64,000 nt of DNA from positions 3,202,501 through 3,266,500 of the forward strand of contig NZ_CP016809.1 in NCBI RefSeq assembly GCF_002741055.1, read 5' to 3'. Position numbers and translations under genes: made by a program. The stretch comes from Paenibacillus ihbetae. Its GTDB lineage: Bacteria > Bacillota > Bacilli > Paenibacillales > Paenibacillaceae. Numbering within the stretch: position 1 is the stretch's first letter; every line of letters starts with the position of its first letter. Below are positions 50,413 through 60,405 of the stretch, one piece after another. The notes below the pieces were generated by a model that saw nothing but the letters and a program-made list of their open reading frames with translations, was not told the DNA's origin and did no database searches.

Positions 50413-51330
50413 TTGAAATTACGCTGGACAACAGCGGCCTGGAGCATCATTTATTTGCTTCTGCTGCTCTCTCTGCAAACCCCCTTTTCCATTGTGACGG
50501 CATTCCTTCTGGTTCTGCCGGTTGCGATCCTGTTTACGGCATTAAATACACAATCGTTTATTCTTCATATTGCGCCTGTATGGTTGATCGCGCTGCTGAT
50601 TCATCCGATTTTTCTCCTGTTCGCGGTTTACTTTGCGATTCCGGGGGTTGTAATGGGATATCTATACCGGAAAAGAAAGGCTGCCATGCAAGTATTAAAA
50701 TTCGGCGTGGCCACGATGCTGGTGGAATTGCTGCTGCTGCTTATGATCAGCACGGCCTTCTTCCAGATGGACCTGTCGGCGTATGTGGATGAAATCGTGA
50801 AGATGACAACGGCCCCACTGACCGAGATAGGGGTTGAAGGCAATTTTGGCGGACAACTCGTCGGACCGGAAATCGACACGCAGCTGATCAAGGACAGAAC
50901 CCTGCAGCTTGTACCGTTCGCCATGATCATCAGCTCGTTCCTGATGACGGTGATCACGCACTCGCTGGCTCGTCCGACGCTGAACAGCATGGGACTGTCC
51001 GTGCCGAAATTGAAGCCTGCCCGAGAGTGGATGCTGCCGCGTTCGCTAATTTGGTACTATCTGATCATTTTCTTTATCAATATCGCAACGGTGAACTCGG
51101 ATAATGCGTTCATGAAGACGATCGTGGCGAATGCAACGCCGCTGCTGCAAATATGCTTTATGATTCAGGCGCTGGGCTTCTTCTACTATCTGGCCCACAT
51201 CCGGAAATGGCATCCGATTCTTCCGCTGCTGACGGCCATTCCGATCGTGCTGTTCCCGCCGGCGATCATCATCGGCATTCTGGATTTGGCGTTTCCGCTT
51301 CGTCAAGCGTTTAGTAAAAACAAAAGATAG
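50413..51330 (+). CDS. DUF2232 (YybS-like) membrane protein
   Basis: A 305-aa integral membrane protein with about seven hydrophobic segments, starting LKLRWTTAAWSIIYLLLLLS and ending with a basic tail (RQAFSKNKR). It resembles B. subtilis YybS, encoded just upstream of gdpP, and members of the S-component-like fold; the substrate is unknown. TTG 50413 is chosen because GAGG lies 8 nt upstream; GTG 50404 overlaps it. It is followed 11 bp later by gdpP. Confidence 0.9.
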   Translation: MKLRWTTAAWSIIYLLLLLSLQTPFSIVTAFLLVLPVAILFTALNTQSFILHIAPVWLIALLIHPIFLLFAVYFAIPGVVMGYLYRKRKAAMQVLKFGVATMLVELLLLLMISTAFFQMDLSAYVDEIVKMTTAPLTEIGVEGNFGGQLVGPEIDTQLIKDRTLQLVPFAMIISSFLMTVITHSLARPTLNSMGLSVPKLKPAREWMLPRSLIWYYLIIFFINIATVNSDNAFMKTIVANATPLLQICFMIQALGFFYYLAHIRKWHPILPLLTAIPIVLFPPAIIIGILDLAFPLRQAFSKNKR

Positions 51331-51341
51331 GGTGATGAGTC

Positions 51342-53342
51342 ATGCCTAAATTTCTGCAGAAACGCTGGCACGGCTATCACACCGTCTGGGCGTTTGCGCT
51401 GGTGCTTCTGCTTGTCATATTCCTGTCGTTCTACAACACGATTCTGGGCCTGGTCGGGCTGCTGCTGGCTGTGATCGGCGGGTACGCAATGCTGAAGGCG
51501 GAGATGAAATTCCGGCGGGAACTGGTCGAGTATATCGGCGATCTGTCGTTTCGCATTCGGCGCGTGGAGGGAGAGGCCGTCAGCGTATTGCCGTTCGGAA
51601 TCGTATTGTACAGCGAGGACAAGACGGTGGAGTGGCATAATCAATTCGTTGTGAATATGTTTCCTCACCAGACGCTGGTCGGCGTATCCTTGGAGGAGCT
51701 GTTTCCTCAGCTGGTGAAGGCGATTAGGGAGACGCGGGAGAAGAAGGATGGCAAGGAGACCCAGTCTAAGGAAATTCGGCTGGAAATATCACATGAGGAC
51801 AAGTTTTATGGGGCGACCGTCATTCCTGAAGAACGGCTGATCTATCTTGATGAGATTACCGAGCTGGTCGTACTGCGCCAGCGGTATGAGGATGAACGTC
51901 TGGCGCTCGGCATCATTATGATGGACAACATCGACGAGGCGTCCCAGGGCATGGATGACCAGCAGCGGACGGCACTCATCGCGAAGGTGACCAGCGAAAT
52001 TACGGACTGGGCCCGGGAGTTTAATGTCTACCTGCGGCGGCTGTCATCGGATCGTTATTTGATGATGCTGAATCACCGGTCGCTGGATCTCTTGGAAAAC
52101 AGCCGGTTCGTCATCCTCGATGAAGTGCGGGAGATGACCGCTGATTTGAAGGTGCCGCTTACGCTCAGCATCGGTCTTGCTTTCGGCTCTGATGACATTA
52201 CCGAGCTCGGCCAGCTGGCCCAGTCCAGCCTGGATATGGCCCTAGGAAGGGGCGGCGATCAGGCAGCGGTGAAAGCAGGGCAGCGCCTATCCTTCTATGG
52301 CGGCAAATCCAATGCCGTGGAGAAGCGGACACGGGTCCGCGCTCGCGTCATTTCCCATGCGCTGCGCGATCTGATGCAGGAGAGCGACCGCGTTATCGTG
52401 ATGGGGCACAAGCTGCCCGATATGGACGTGATCGGGGCATCGGTCGGTATTCTGAAAGCCGCTCAGCTGTATAAAGTGGATGCGTATATTGTCCTCGAGG
52501 GGCTCAACCCGTCGATTGAGCGGATTATGGCTGAGGTTCGCAAGGATGAAGCCTTGATCAGCCGCTTCATATCGACGGAGCACGCGATGCAGATGATGAC
52601 CGAGCATACCCTGCTCGTTGTCGTGGACACGCACAAGGCGTCCATGACGATGGAGCCGCGGCTCGTGCAGCGGGCTAGCCGGGTGGTCGTGATGGATCAC
52701 CATCGCCGCGGCGAGGAATTTATCAACGATGCGGTGCTGATCTATCTGGAGCCGTACGCATCCTCCACCTGTGAGCTCGTGACCGAGGTGCTGCAGTACA
52801 TTCACGACCGGGTATCGCTTACCCCTGTGGAGGCAACGGCCCTGTTAGCGGGCATAACGGTCGATACGAAGCATTTCGCGCTTCATACCGGGTCCAGAAC
52901 GTTTGAGGCAGCAGGCTTCCTGCGGCGGCATGGCGCGGATACGATGCTCATCCAACGGCTGCTGAAGGAAGATCTGACAGAATTTATCGCTAAGGCAGAA
53001 GTCGTAAAACATGCTAGAATGGTATATGATCACATCGCCATTGCGGTGGCGGAGAGCGGGGAGCCGATGCCGCAAATGCTGATCGCGCAGGTTGCCGATA
53101 TGCTGCTGAACATGAACGATGTGCAAGCATCGTTTGTTATCAGCGAACGCACAGACGGCAAGATTGGCATCAGTGCCCGTTCGATGGGCAAGATGAATGT
53201 TCAGATGATTATGGAACGTCTCGGGGGAGGCGGACACTTAACCAACGCCGCCGTACAGCTGGACTCGACGCTGGAAGAAGCCGAAGAGCAGCTGCTGGAA
53301 GTGTTGGCGGACATTGAAGCGAAAGAGGGGTTATTCGAATGA
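51342..53342 (+). CDS. gdpP: Cyclic-di-AMP phosphodiesterase GdpP
   Basis: Degrades c-di-AMP to pApA, setting osmotic and cell-wall stress tolerance. The protein is 666 aa. Two N-terminal membrane helices (about 15-50) are followed by a PAS-like domain and a degenerate GGDEF domain (SSDRY where GGDEF should be, so not a cyclase). The DHH domain has [16 protein letters not shown] and [13 protein letters not shown], and the DHHA1 domain has [11 protein letters not shown]. The metal-binding Asp and His residues are all present. It overlaps rplI by 4 bp. Confidence 0.97.
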   Translation: MPKFLQKRWHGYHTVWAFALVLLLVIFLSFYNTILGLVGLLLAVIGGYAMLKAEMKFRRELVEYIGDLSFRIRRVEGEAVSVLPFGIVLYSEDKTVEWHNQFVVNMFPHQTLVGVSLEELFPQLVKAIRETREKKDGKETQSKEIRLEISHEDKFYGATVIPEERLIYLDEITELVVLRQRYEDERLALGIIMMDNIDEASQGMDDQQRTALIAKVTSEITDWAREFNVYLRRLSSDRYLMMLNHRSLDLLENSRFVILDEVREMTADLKVPLTLSIGLAFGSDDITELGQLAQSSLDMALGRGGDQAAVKAGQRLSFYGGKSNAVEKRTRVRARVISHALRDLMQESDRVIVMGHKLPDMDVIGASVGILKAAQLYKVDAYIVLEGLNPSIERIMAEVRKDEALISRFISTEHAMQMMTEHTLLVVVDTHKASMTMEPRLVQRASRVVVMDHHRRGEEFINDAVLIYLEPYASSTCELVTEVLQYIHDRVSLTPVEATALLAGITVDTKHFALHTGSRTFEAAGFLRRHGADTMLIQRLLKEDLTEFIAKAEVVKHARMVYDHIAIAVAESGEPMPQMLIAQVADMLLNMNDVQASFVISERTDGKIGISARSMGKMNVQMIMERLGGGGHLTNAAVQLDSTLEEAEEQLLEVLADIEAKEGLFE

Positions 53343-53782
53343 AAGTGATTTTTATAAAGGATATGAAGGGCCAAGGCAAGAAAGGCGAAGTGAAGGAAGT
53401 ATCGGAAGGCTATGCAACAAACTTCTTGTTCCCGCGCGGGGTTGCGCGTCCGGCAACGGAGGGCAACATGAAGACGCTGGAGCAGCAGCAGGCATCCGAG
53501 CAGAAGCGCAAGGCTCAAGAGAAGGAAGAGGCTCAAGCGCTTGGCAAGAAGCTGGAGGAAATGACGGTTGTCCTGAAAGCGAAGGCCGGCGAAGGCGGCC
53601 GTCTCTTCGGCGCGATTACGAGCAAGCAAATTGCCGAAGCGCTCGCAGGACAGAAAATTAAGATCGACAAGCGCAAAATCGAGCTGGGCGAACCGATTCG
53701 AACTCTGGGCGTAACACAGGTACCGGTGAAGCTGCACCCTGATGTGAAGGTAACGCTTAAGGTTCAAATTACGGAGGAATAA
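53339..53782 (+). CDS. rplI: 50S ribosomal protein L9
   Basis: A 147-aa protein. The N-terminal domain [20 protein letters not shown] has the L9 pattern, [15 protein letters not shown] follows, and a long central helix rich in Glu/Lys leads to the C-terminal domain [13 protein letters not shown]. The start overlaps the gdpP stop (ATGA), so the two are translationally coupled. Confidence 0.97.
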   Translation: MKVIFIKDMKGQGKKGEVKEVSEGYATNFLFPRGVARPATEGNMKTLEQQQASEQKRKAQEKEEAQALGKKLEEMTVVLKAKAGEGGRLFGAITSKQIAEALAGQKIKIDKRKIELGEPIRTLGVTQVPVKLHPDVKVTLKVQITEE

Positions 53783-53783
53783 C

Positions 53784-55148
53784 ATGGGAGGAGAACTCTA
53801 TTTCGATCGGGTCCCCCCGCAGAACCTCGAAGCCGAACAGGCGGTGCTGGGGGCCATTCTGCTGCAGAGCGAAGCGCTGATTACGGCGATGGAGCGGGTG
53901 CAGACCGAGGACTTCTACGACAAAACGCACCAGATGATCTACGAAGTGATGGTGCAGCTCGGAGAAGAGAATCAGCCGATCGATCTGGTGACCCTCACCT
54001 CCCGTCTTCAGGATAAAGGACAGCTTGAGGAAATCGGCGGCGTCAGCTATTTGGCCAAGCTGGCGCATGCGGTTCCGACGGCGGCGAACGTGGACTATTA
54101 CGCGCAGATCATCGAAGAGAAATCGATGCTCCGGCGGCTGATCCGAACAGCGACGCAGATCGTGAGCGAAGGCTATACCGGCGGCGAAGACGTGGCCGGC
54201 ATGCTGAGCGAGGCGGAGCGCCGCATTCTCGAAATTTCCAACCGGCGCACGGGCAGCGGATTCATAGCGATCCGGGATGTGCTGATGGAAGTGTTCGAGA
54301 AGGTGGAGGTTCTGCATCAGAACCGGGGCAGCACGACGGGAATTCCGTCCGGCTTCGTGGATCTCGATAAAATGACGAGCGGCTTCCAGCGCAGTGACCT
54401 CATTATCGTAGCGGCACGTCCATCCGTAGGTAAAACGGCGTTCGCCCTGAATATCGCGCAGAATGTTGCGATTCGGGCGAAGGAGACGGTTGCGATCTTC
54501 AGTCTGGAGATGTCCGCGCCGCAGCTGGTTCAGCGTATGATCTGCGCCGAGGCTAACCTCGACGCAGGCGTCATGCGGACCGGTGATTTTAAAGGCGATG
54601 AGGACTGGTCCAAGCTAACGATGGGGATCGCCGCATTGTCGGAAGCGGAAATTTATATTGATGATACGCCTGGAGTGACGGTTGCCGATATCCGGGCGAA
54701 GTGCCGGCGTCTGAAGAAAGAGAAGGGGCTCGGGATGATTCTGATTGACTACCTGCAGCTCATTCACGGGCGCGGCAAGCCGGGCGAGAACCGGCAGCAG
54801 GAGGTATCCGAAATTTCCCGTACGCTCAAGCAGATTGCGCGGGAGCTGGAAGTGCCGGTAATCGCGTTGTCCCAGCTGAGCCGGGGCGTCGAGCAGCGTC
54901 AGGACAAGCGTCCGATGATGAGTGACCTTCGGGAATCCGGTTCGATCGAGCAGGATGCCGATATCGTCGCGTTCTTATACCGGGATGATTATTACAATCA
55001 GGAGACGGAGAAGAAGAACATCATCGAGATCATTATTGCCAAGCAGCGTAACGGTCCGGTCGGTACCGTCGAGCTGGTGTTCTTGAAGAACTTCAACAAA
55101 TTCGTCAATTACGAGCGTACGCATGCGGATGCATTTGCCGCAGGATAG
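53784..55148 (+). CDS. dnaB: Replicative DNA helicase DnaB (DnaC in B. subtilis)
   Basis: The hexameric 5'-3' helicase of the fork, 454 aa. The N-terminal domain begins RVPPQNLEAEQAVLGAILLQ. The RecA-like motor has Walker A ARPSVGKTAFALNIAQN, EMSAPQLVQRM, Walker B MILIDYLQLIHG and SDLRESGSIEQDADIV. The start ATG lies 1 bp after rplI with GGAGGAA upstream. It is followed by a hairpin that is both terminator and predicted PurR operator. Confidence 0.97.
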   Translation: MGGELYFDRVPPQNLEAEQAVLGAILLQSEALITAMERVQTEDFYDKTHQMIYEVMVQLGEENQPIDLVTLTSRLQDKGQLEEIGGVSYLAKLAHAVPTAANVDYYAQIIEEKSMLRRLIRTATQIVSEGYTGGEDVAGMLSEAERRILEISNRRTGSGFIAIRDVLMEVFEKVEVLHQNRGSTTGIPSGFVDLDKMTSGFQRSDLIIVAARPSVGKTAFALNIAQNVAIRAKETVAIFSLEMSAPQLVQRMICAEANLDAGVMRTGDFKGDEDWSKLTMGIAALSEAEIYIDDTPGVTVADIRAKCRRLKKEKGLGMILIDYLQLIHGRGKPGENRQQEVSEISRTLKQIARELEVPVIALSQLSRGVEQRQDKRPMMSDLRESGSIEQDADIVAFLYRDDYYNQETEKKNIIEIIIAKQRNGPVGTVELVFLKNFNKFVNYERTHADAFAAG

Positions 55149-55194
55149 CCATTTATATACGAAATATCCGGATATCATCCGCAGTTCTCGTCCT

Positions 55195-55238
55195 AATTCC
55201 GAACAATCGTACTGCATCATGTACGATTGTTCGTTTTT
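55195..55238 (+). promoter_or_regulatory. Predicted PurR operator (paired PurBoxes) of purA, also a terminator-like hairpin of dnaB
   Basis: PurBox 1 AATTCCGAACAAT (55195-55207) fits AWWWCCGAACWWT exactly. PurBox 2 is inverted (55226-55238, AAAAACGAACAAT on the minus strand) with one mismatch, and 18 bp lies between. The same bases form the perfect hairpin GAACAATCGTAC/GTACGATTGTTC followed by TTTTTT, so the RNA form should terminate dnaB transcripts. Confidence 0.8.
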
Positions 55239-55241
55239 TAT

Positions 55242-55270
55242 TTGACTTTAAAAATAAGGACTGTTACACT
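55242..55270 (+). promoter_or_regulatory. purA promoter
   Basis: TTGACT (55242-55247), 17-nt spacer, TACACT (55265-55270), directly downstream of the PurBoxes and about 110 bp before the purA start codon. Confidence 0.75.
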
Positions 55271-55361
55271 GGTATTGCTGCCTTTTGTGCAGTGGAGAAT
55301 ATGTAATATGCTTCAGACGATGTATTTCATAAAGGGTTTGACGAAATAATAAGGGTGCTAA

Positions 55362-56669
<1,308 letters not shown>

Positions 56670-56730
56670 TCCTGCAAAGCTTGAAATTTTAGAAGCAAAG
56701 AGACGGGAATGTCATCGGATAGATATCGAT

Positions 56731-56767
56731 AAGCCTGCCCAGGGTGAGAACCTGGCAGGCTTTTTTT
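56731..56767 (+). terminator. Intrinsic terminator of purA
   Basis: AAGCCTGCC and CAGG pair with CCTGGCAGGCTT and run into seven T, 62 bp after the stop codon. Confidence 0.93.
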
Positions 56768-56869
56768 ATATGTATAGCCATGAGGTAGAAGTATAAGATT
56801 ATGCCCCTCCGTACGAGGAAATTATCCCTCGACCGGAAAGATTTCAACCCTATAATGGAGTTAGAAATA

Positions 56870-57067
56870 AAGAATGACGCTGGGTTTGGAATTGGGGCTA
56901 AGACAGCGAACAGCACGGCAGGATAGCCAGGATTATAGAGGGGAAGAAGCCATACGCTTCTTAACAAGGGTTACGGCCTTATGGGAGAGCCGGGAGTCCG
57001 ATTCCCGGCAGCATAAAGACCGGAATTATCCGAAAAAGCATTACATGCGGATGATTCCGGTCTTTTA
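56870..57067. other. Structured intergenic segment between purA and the glycosyltransferase
   Basis: Three consecutive hairpins: GAAGAAGC/GCTTCTT (56941-56961), GCCGGGA/TCCCGGC (about 56989-57009) and a long one, AAAGACCGGAAT-ATCCG / CGGAT-ATTCCGGTCTTTT (57014-57067). The last ends in T residues on the plus strand and could terminate a short RNA from the left or the glycosyltransferase gene from the right. No coding sequence is supported. Confidence 0.45.
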
Positions 57068-57161
57068 ACGTGCATGGTACCCTTTGCAACCGCAATGGCT
57101 GAATCCCTTCCAGCGTGTATAGATCTCATAGACTACGTAGAATCCCGACGCTTACCGAACC

Positions 57162-59105
57162 TTAATGCGGAATGCTGCCTGAAACCAACAGATTGTAGAG
57201 TGCCTGATACCGATTAAGGAACGCATCGCGTCCGTAATAGGTTTCTATTTTCGAACGGGCTGCAGCACTCATTCGCTCTTTCCATTCAGGATGGTCCAGG
57301 AGGTACATAAGCTGCTGCGCATAATCCAGCTCCTCTGCTTCAGAACGCCCGATGAGAATGCCGTCATGGTGCTGGTGAATCAAGTCCATCCATCCACGGA
57401 CAGCGAATGCAATGACCGGTACCCCGGCTGCCATCGCCTCCAAGCCGCTAATCGGAAGTCCTTCGCTTGGTGAGGTGGACGCCATCACATCCGTAAATTT
57501 CAGAATCTGATGCACGTCGCCGCGCGCACCAAGGACGATGATTTTGGACGACAGCGGTCCGATGGCCTCAATGACCTGCTGCTTCAACGGGCCTTCCCCA
57601 ACGATAAGAAACCGGTACCGATCCGCGGAATCGGAAGCAATCATTTGTTTGGCGATGGAAATGAATTTTAACGGGTCCTTGTCGGTATTCAGTCTGGCGA
57701 TGTAGGAGATGACCTTTTTATCCAGCGGGATGTTAAAGCCTTGTTTGAGGATGGCATATTCCTCGGCAGTACCCGGACGATATAAATTCGTATCGATCCC
57801 ATTTGGCAAAAGGCAGATTTTATCGGGATTGATATGGAACAGGTTCGTCAAGGTGTCCTTCATCGACTGTCTGCATACATTATAGCAGTCAATCCAGGGG
57901 TCGAATTGAACGGAATGTCTTACATGGTCCCATGGCAATTCAGGAACATAGGCGTGCAGCAGGGCAATGGTTTTGAGATGTGGAAACCTCGCTTTCAAGC
58001 CAGGCAGTATATTGTAGCCGACTTCGCTGTTATTGTTATGGAGAATCTGGATGCCTCTGGTTTCGATCAGGTAATGAATGATGGCTTCCATTTGCTCCGG
58101 CAGCTCGCAAATCGAAGGGAGAAGAAAGATTTCATCGGTACATTGGTCATATCTCTGGTAAAGCGGACTTTCCTCCCGAATGGTCGTGACCAGTGTTATA
58201 TGGTACTGATCTCTAGGCAGGGCCTCCAACAGATCCAGGAAGAAGGTCTCCGCCCCGCCGATAATGAGCCATGGCATGATGATCATAATTTTGATTTTGT
58301 TGTCAGCCGGTTTTGTCACCATATAGTTTTCTGACTGTATGTTCCAGTTTGACGATATCGCAGACGATTGCCTCATGCTGTACTCCAGCTGTCCGGCATC
58401 GAGCATGCTGTAGGCCCGGTGGTGCCTTCTCCGAAGATGTTCGCGAAGCTCCTTCTGGCGGGCAAGCTGTCTGACGGACTCGGTTTCACCATGTCTGCGG
58501 TAGAAGAACAGCAATTCAGGAATACAGAATCCTCCCCAACCGAGACTGGTCAGCTGGATCCAGAAGTCCCAATCCTCGTAGCCTATGCCTTGCTCGTCAA
58601 ATCCCCCCGATCCCTCCCAGGCGGCGCGCCGAAACATTGAATTCCCGACCACGATATTATTTCTAAGCAGCTCGGCCAAGGAGAAGGGGGGGAGGATCCA
58701 AGTCCAATTCTCTTGATCAAATGCCTGAAGATAACAAGTAACGAAACCGACATGGGGGCGGGTGTCCAGAACAAGCGCCCCCTTCTCCAGCAGCGTATGG
58801 TGGATCCGGTCATCCGCATCAAGGCGAAAAATATACTTTCCTCTGGCCTCCTGTATGCCCCGGTTTAACGCCGCAGGGATTCCTTTGTTCTCTTGTCGAA
58901 TGACTTTTGTCTTCGGCTTCTTCATGGTTCGGAACAGCTCTACGGTAAAGGGGTCATCGGAACCGTCATCGACAACAATAATCTCGATATTTTGAATCGT
59001 GGAGGCGAGGCATGAGTCAATCGCTTCCTCGAGATAAACTCCATAGTTATAACATGCAATCACCACCGATACCAGCGGCTCGCTCTCTTGAGAATGTATA
59101 AACAT
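57162..59105 (-). CDS. Two-domain glycosyltransferase (GT2 + GT4 fusion)
   Basis: A 647-aa cytoplasmic protein. The N-terminal GT-A domain (about 1-240) begins PLVSVVIACYNYGVYLEEAI, with IVVDDGSDD, the metal-binding FRLDADDRIH and GYEDWDFWIQL. The C-terminal GT-B domain (about 275-640) has MPWLIIGGAETFFLDLLEAL, LLPNGIDTNLYRPG, ISYIARLNTDKDP and the donor-binding SPSEGLPISGLEAMAAGVPV. One polypeptide could add two sugars in sequence to a cell-surface glycan. It is a lone gene on the lagging strand with no glycan cluster around it; the products are unknown. ATG 59105 has AGGAGG about 14 nt upstream, rather far, so the start is less certain. Confidence 0.9.
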   Translation of the reverse strand: MFIHSQESEPLVSVVIACYNYGVYLEEAIDSCLASTIQNIEIIVVDDGSDDPFTVELFRTMKKPKTKVIRQENKGIPAALNRGIQEARGKYIFRLDADDRIHHTLLEKGALVLDTRPHVGFVTCYLQAFDQENWTWILPPFSLAELLRNNIVVGNSMFRRAAWEGSGGFDEQGIGYEDWDFWIQLTSLGWGGFCIPELLFFYRRHGETESVRQLARQKELREHLRRRHHRAYSMLDAGQLEYSMRQSSAISSNWNIQSENYMVTKPADNKIKIMIIMPWLIIGGAETFFLDLLEALPRDQYHITLVTTIREESPLYQRYDQCTDEIFLLPSICELPEQMEAIIHYLIETRGIQILHNNNSEVGYNILPGLKARFPHLKTIALLHAYVPELPWDHVRHSVQFDPWIDCYNVCRQSMKDTLTNLFHINPDKICLLPNGIDTNLYRPGTAEEYAILKQGFNIPLDKKVISYIARLNTDKDPLKFISIAKQMIASDSADRYRFLIVGEGPLKQQVIEAIGPLSSKIIVLGARGDVHQILKFTDVMASTSPSEGLPISGLEAMAAGVPVIAFAVRGWMDLIHQHHDGILIGRSEAEELDYAQQLMYLLDHPEWKERMSAAARSKIETYYGRDAFLNRYQALYNLLVSGSIPH

Positions 59106-59428
59106 TGCGCCTTAATGTGCCTCCTCTCACTTAAAGATCGACCATGTGATCAATCATTCCTGCTTTCCGGCAAACGGAGCATCGTCTCGCTCTAGCATCT
59201 CCTGCAACTAGTACTTTATCGTATGCAGGTTCGGCATAGGGGGCATAGGTGATCATATCCGCGTGGCGTAATTATGCGAATGCACGGGGTGTAAATCCAT
59301 ACCCTATAGCAAATTTCAATAGAAAATATGAAAGCTTGGAGGTTGAAGGGGACGATAAGCGTCAATACTGGAAAAAGAAGGCAGGCATTATCACACCGTT
59401 ATATGGCATGCGGAAGGAGGAGAGGCGG
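59106..59428. other. Divergent intergenic region, glycosyltransferase / unknown acidic protein gene
   Basis: 320 bp with the promoters of two divergent genes. No clear -35/-10 pair, operator or RNA element was recognised. Confidence 0.4.
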
Positions 59429-60127
59429 ATGAATCTGATGAAATGGCTGCTGAAGGTCAGTCTGACGGCGATCCTAGTCAGCACGTTGACGATCGTGACC
59501 ACGGGAGTCGTTGTGAACGCCTATATTCAGTCGATCCTGTCCAGCCTTAATATCCAGCTTGAGGCGCAGCCTCTTGGAGTCGGGGGCATCATGAAGTCGA
59601 TGCTTGGCTTTGGCGCGGGTACCGATGCCGGAACAGGCACGACGTCCGGCACTTCGGAGACCGTGAATGTGAAGGATGACAATCAAACTTCACCTGACTC
59701 CGTACACAGGGATGACAAGGAGCCCGCTGTGGATGGGACAGCACCGGACACCAACGGGTCGCAGGAAGCTGAAGAAACGGATGCGGGCGCGGGGGAAACG
59801 GAAGGGACGTCTCCCGGGCAGGAGGCTCCGGACGGCTCGCTGCCGGTCATGGGCAGCTCGGCGACCCATTCGGAAGAGGCGCCGGAGGACGAGATTGTCA
59901 TGACTCCAGGCGATATTGTAGACCGCAAGGGCAGTTTGCCGCTGGAGGACAAGGAGGAAATCTTTACATTGCTGATGAGCAAGCTTCCTCAATCGGAAAT
60001 GCAGAAAATCTCGGAAGCCATGGAGGATGGCTTGACGGAGGCCGAACTCACGGAGATCGAGGAAGGCATCACCCAATACTTGAGTGAAGCTGAGTATGAC
60101 AAGCTGATCTCGCTGCTCCAGGAATAA
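59429..60127 (+). CDS. Unknown membrane-anchored acidic protein
   Basis: A 232-aa protein I do not recognise. One N-terminal membrane helix (about 8-30, LTAILVSTLTIVTTGVVVNA) is followed by a low-complexity extracytoplasmic stretch rich in Gly, Thr, Asp, Glu and Pro (about 55-150). A conserved-looking helical C-terminal domain (about 160-232) has LPLEDKEEIFTLLMSKLPQS and YLSEAEYDKLISLLQE. ATG 59429 has GGAAGGAGG 8 nt upstream. It precedes the M23 peptidase gene, separated by a terminator. The layout (anchor, flexible linker, small helical domain) suggests a surface or spore-associated adaptor; this is only a guess. Confidence 0.8.
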   Translation: MNLMKWLLKVSLTAILVSTLTIVTTGVVVNAYIQSILSSLNIQLEAQPLGVGGIMKSMLGFGAGTDAGTGTTSGTSETVNVKDDNQTSPDSVHRDDKEPAVDGTAPDTNGSQEAEETDAGAGETEGTSPGQEAPDGSLPVMGSSATHSEEAPEDEIVMTPGDIVDRKGSLPLEDKEEIFTLLMSKLPQSEMQKISEAMEDGLTEAELTEIEEGITQYLSEAEYDKLISLLQE

Positions 60128-60206
60128 GGGCAGGGCCTGGATCAGGATGCGCCCCGTCACGATTTTGTCACAAATTGCAAGCCGCATAATAATGGAAGAT
60201 GTGTGA

Positions 60207-60232
60207 AAACCCGCATGTGGTGCGGGTTTTTT
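60207..60232 (+). terminator. Intrinsic terminator before the M23 peptidase gene
   Basis: AAACCCGCA pairs with TGCGGGTTT and is followed by TTT, 80 bp after the preceding gene. A nearly palindromic A/T-rich sequence, AAAAGGT...ACCTTTT (60291-60316), lies farther on and may be part of the next promoter. Confidence 0.88.
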
Positions 60233-60405
60233 GCTGTTTTGGCAAACTTGAAATGAACTTAAGGGCTATGTTAAAGTAAACAAAGACCAAAAAAGGTTAA
60301 AATTTTGATACCTTTTGACAGGTGATGACATTTTCCAAACGAGCAGTCAACATGTTCAGATGATATGCAGGGATTACATATGAACAAGGCTAGAAGGAGA
60401 GGGAC

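Noticed and set aside
56985..57010. GGGAGTCCGATTCCCGG as a tRNA T-arm
   Set aside because: No acceptor, D or anticodon arms can be built around it; it is just a hairpin.
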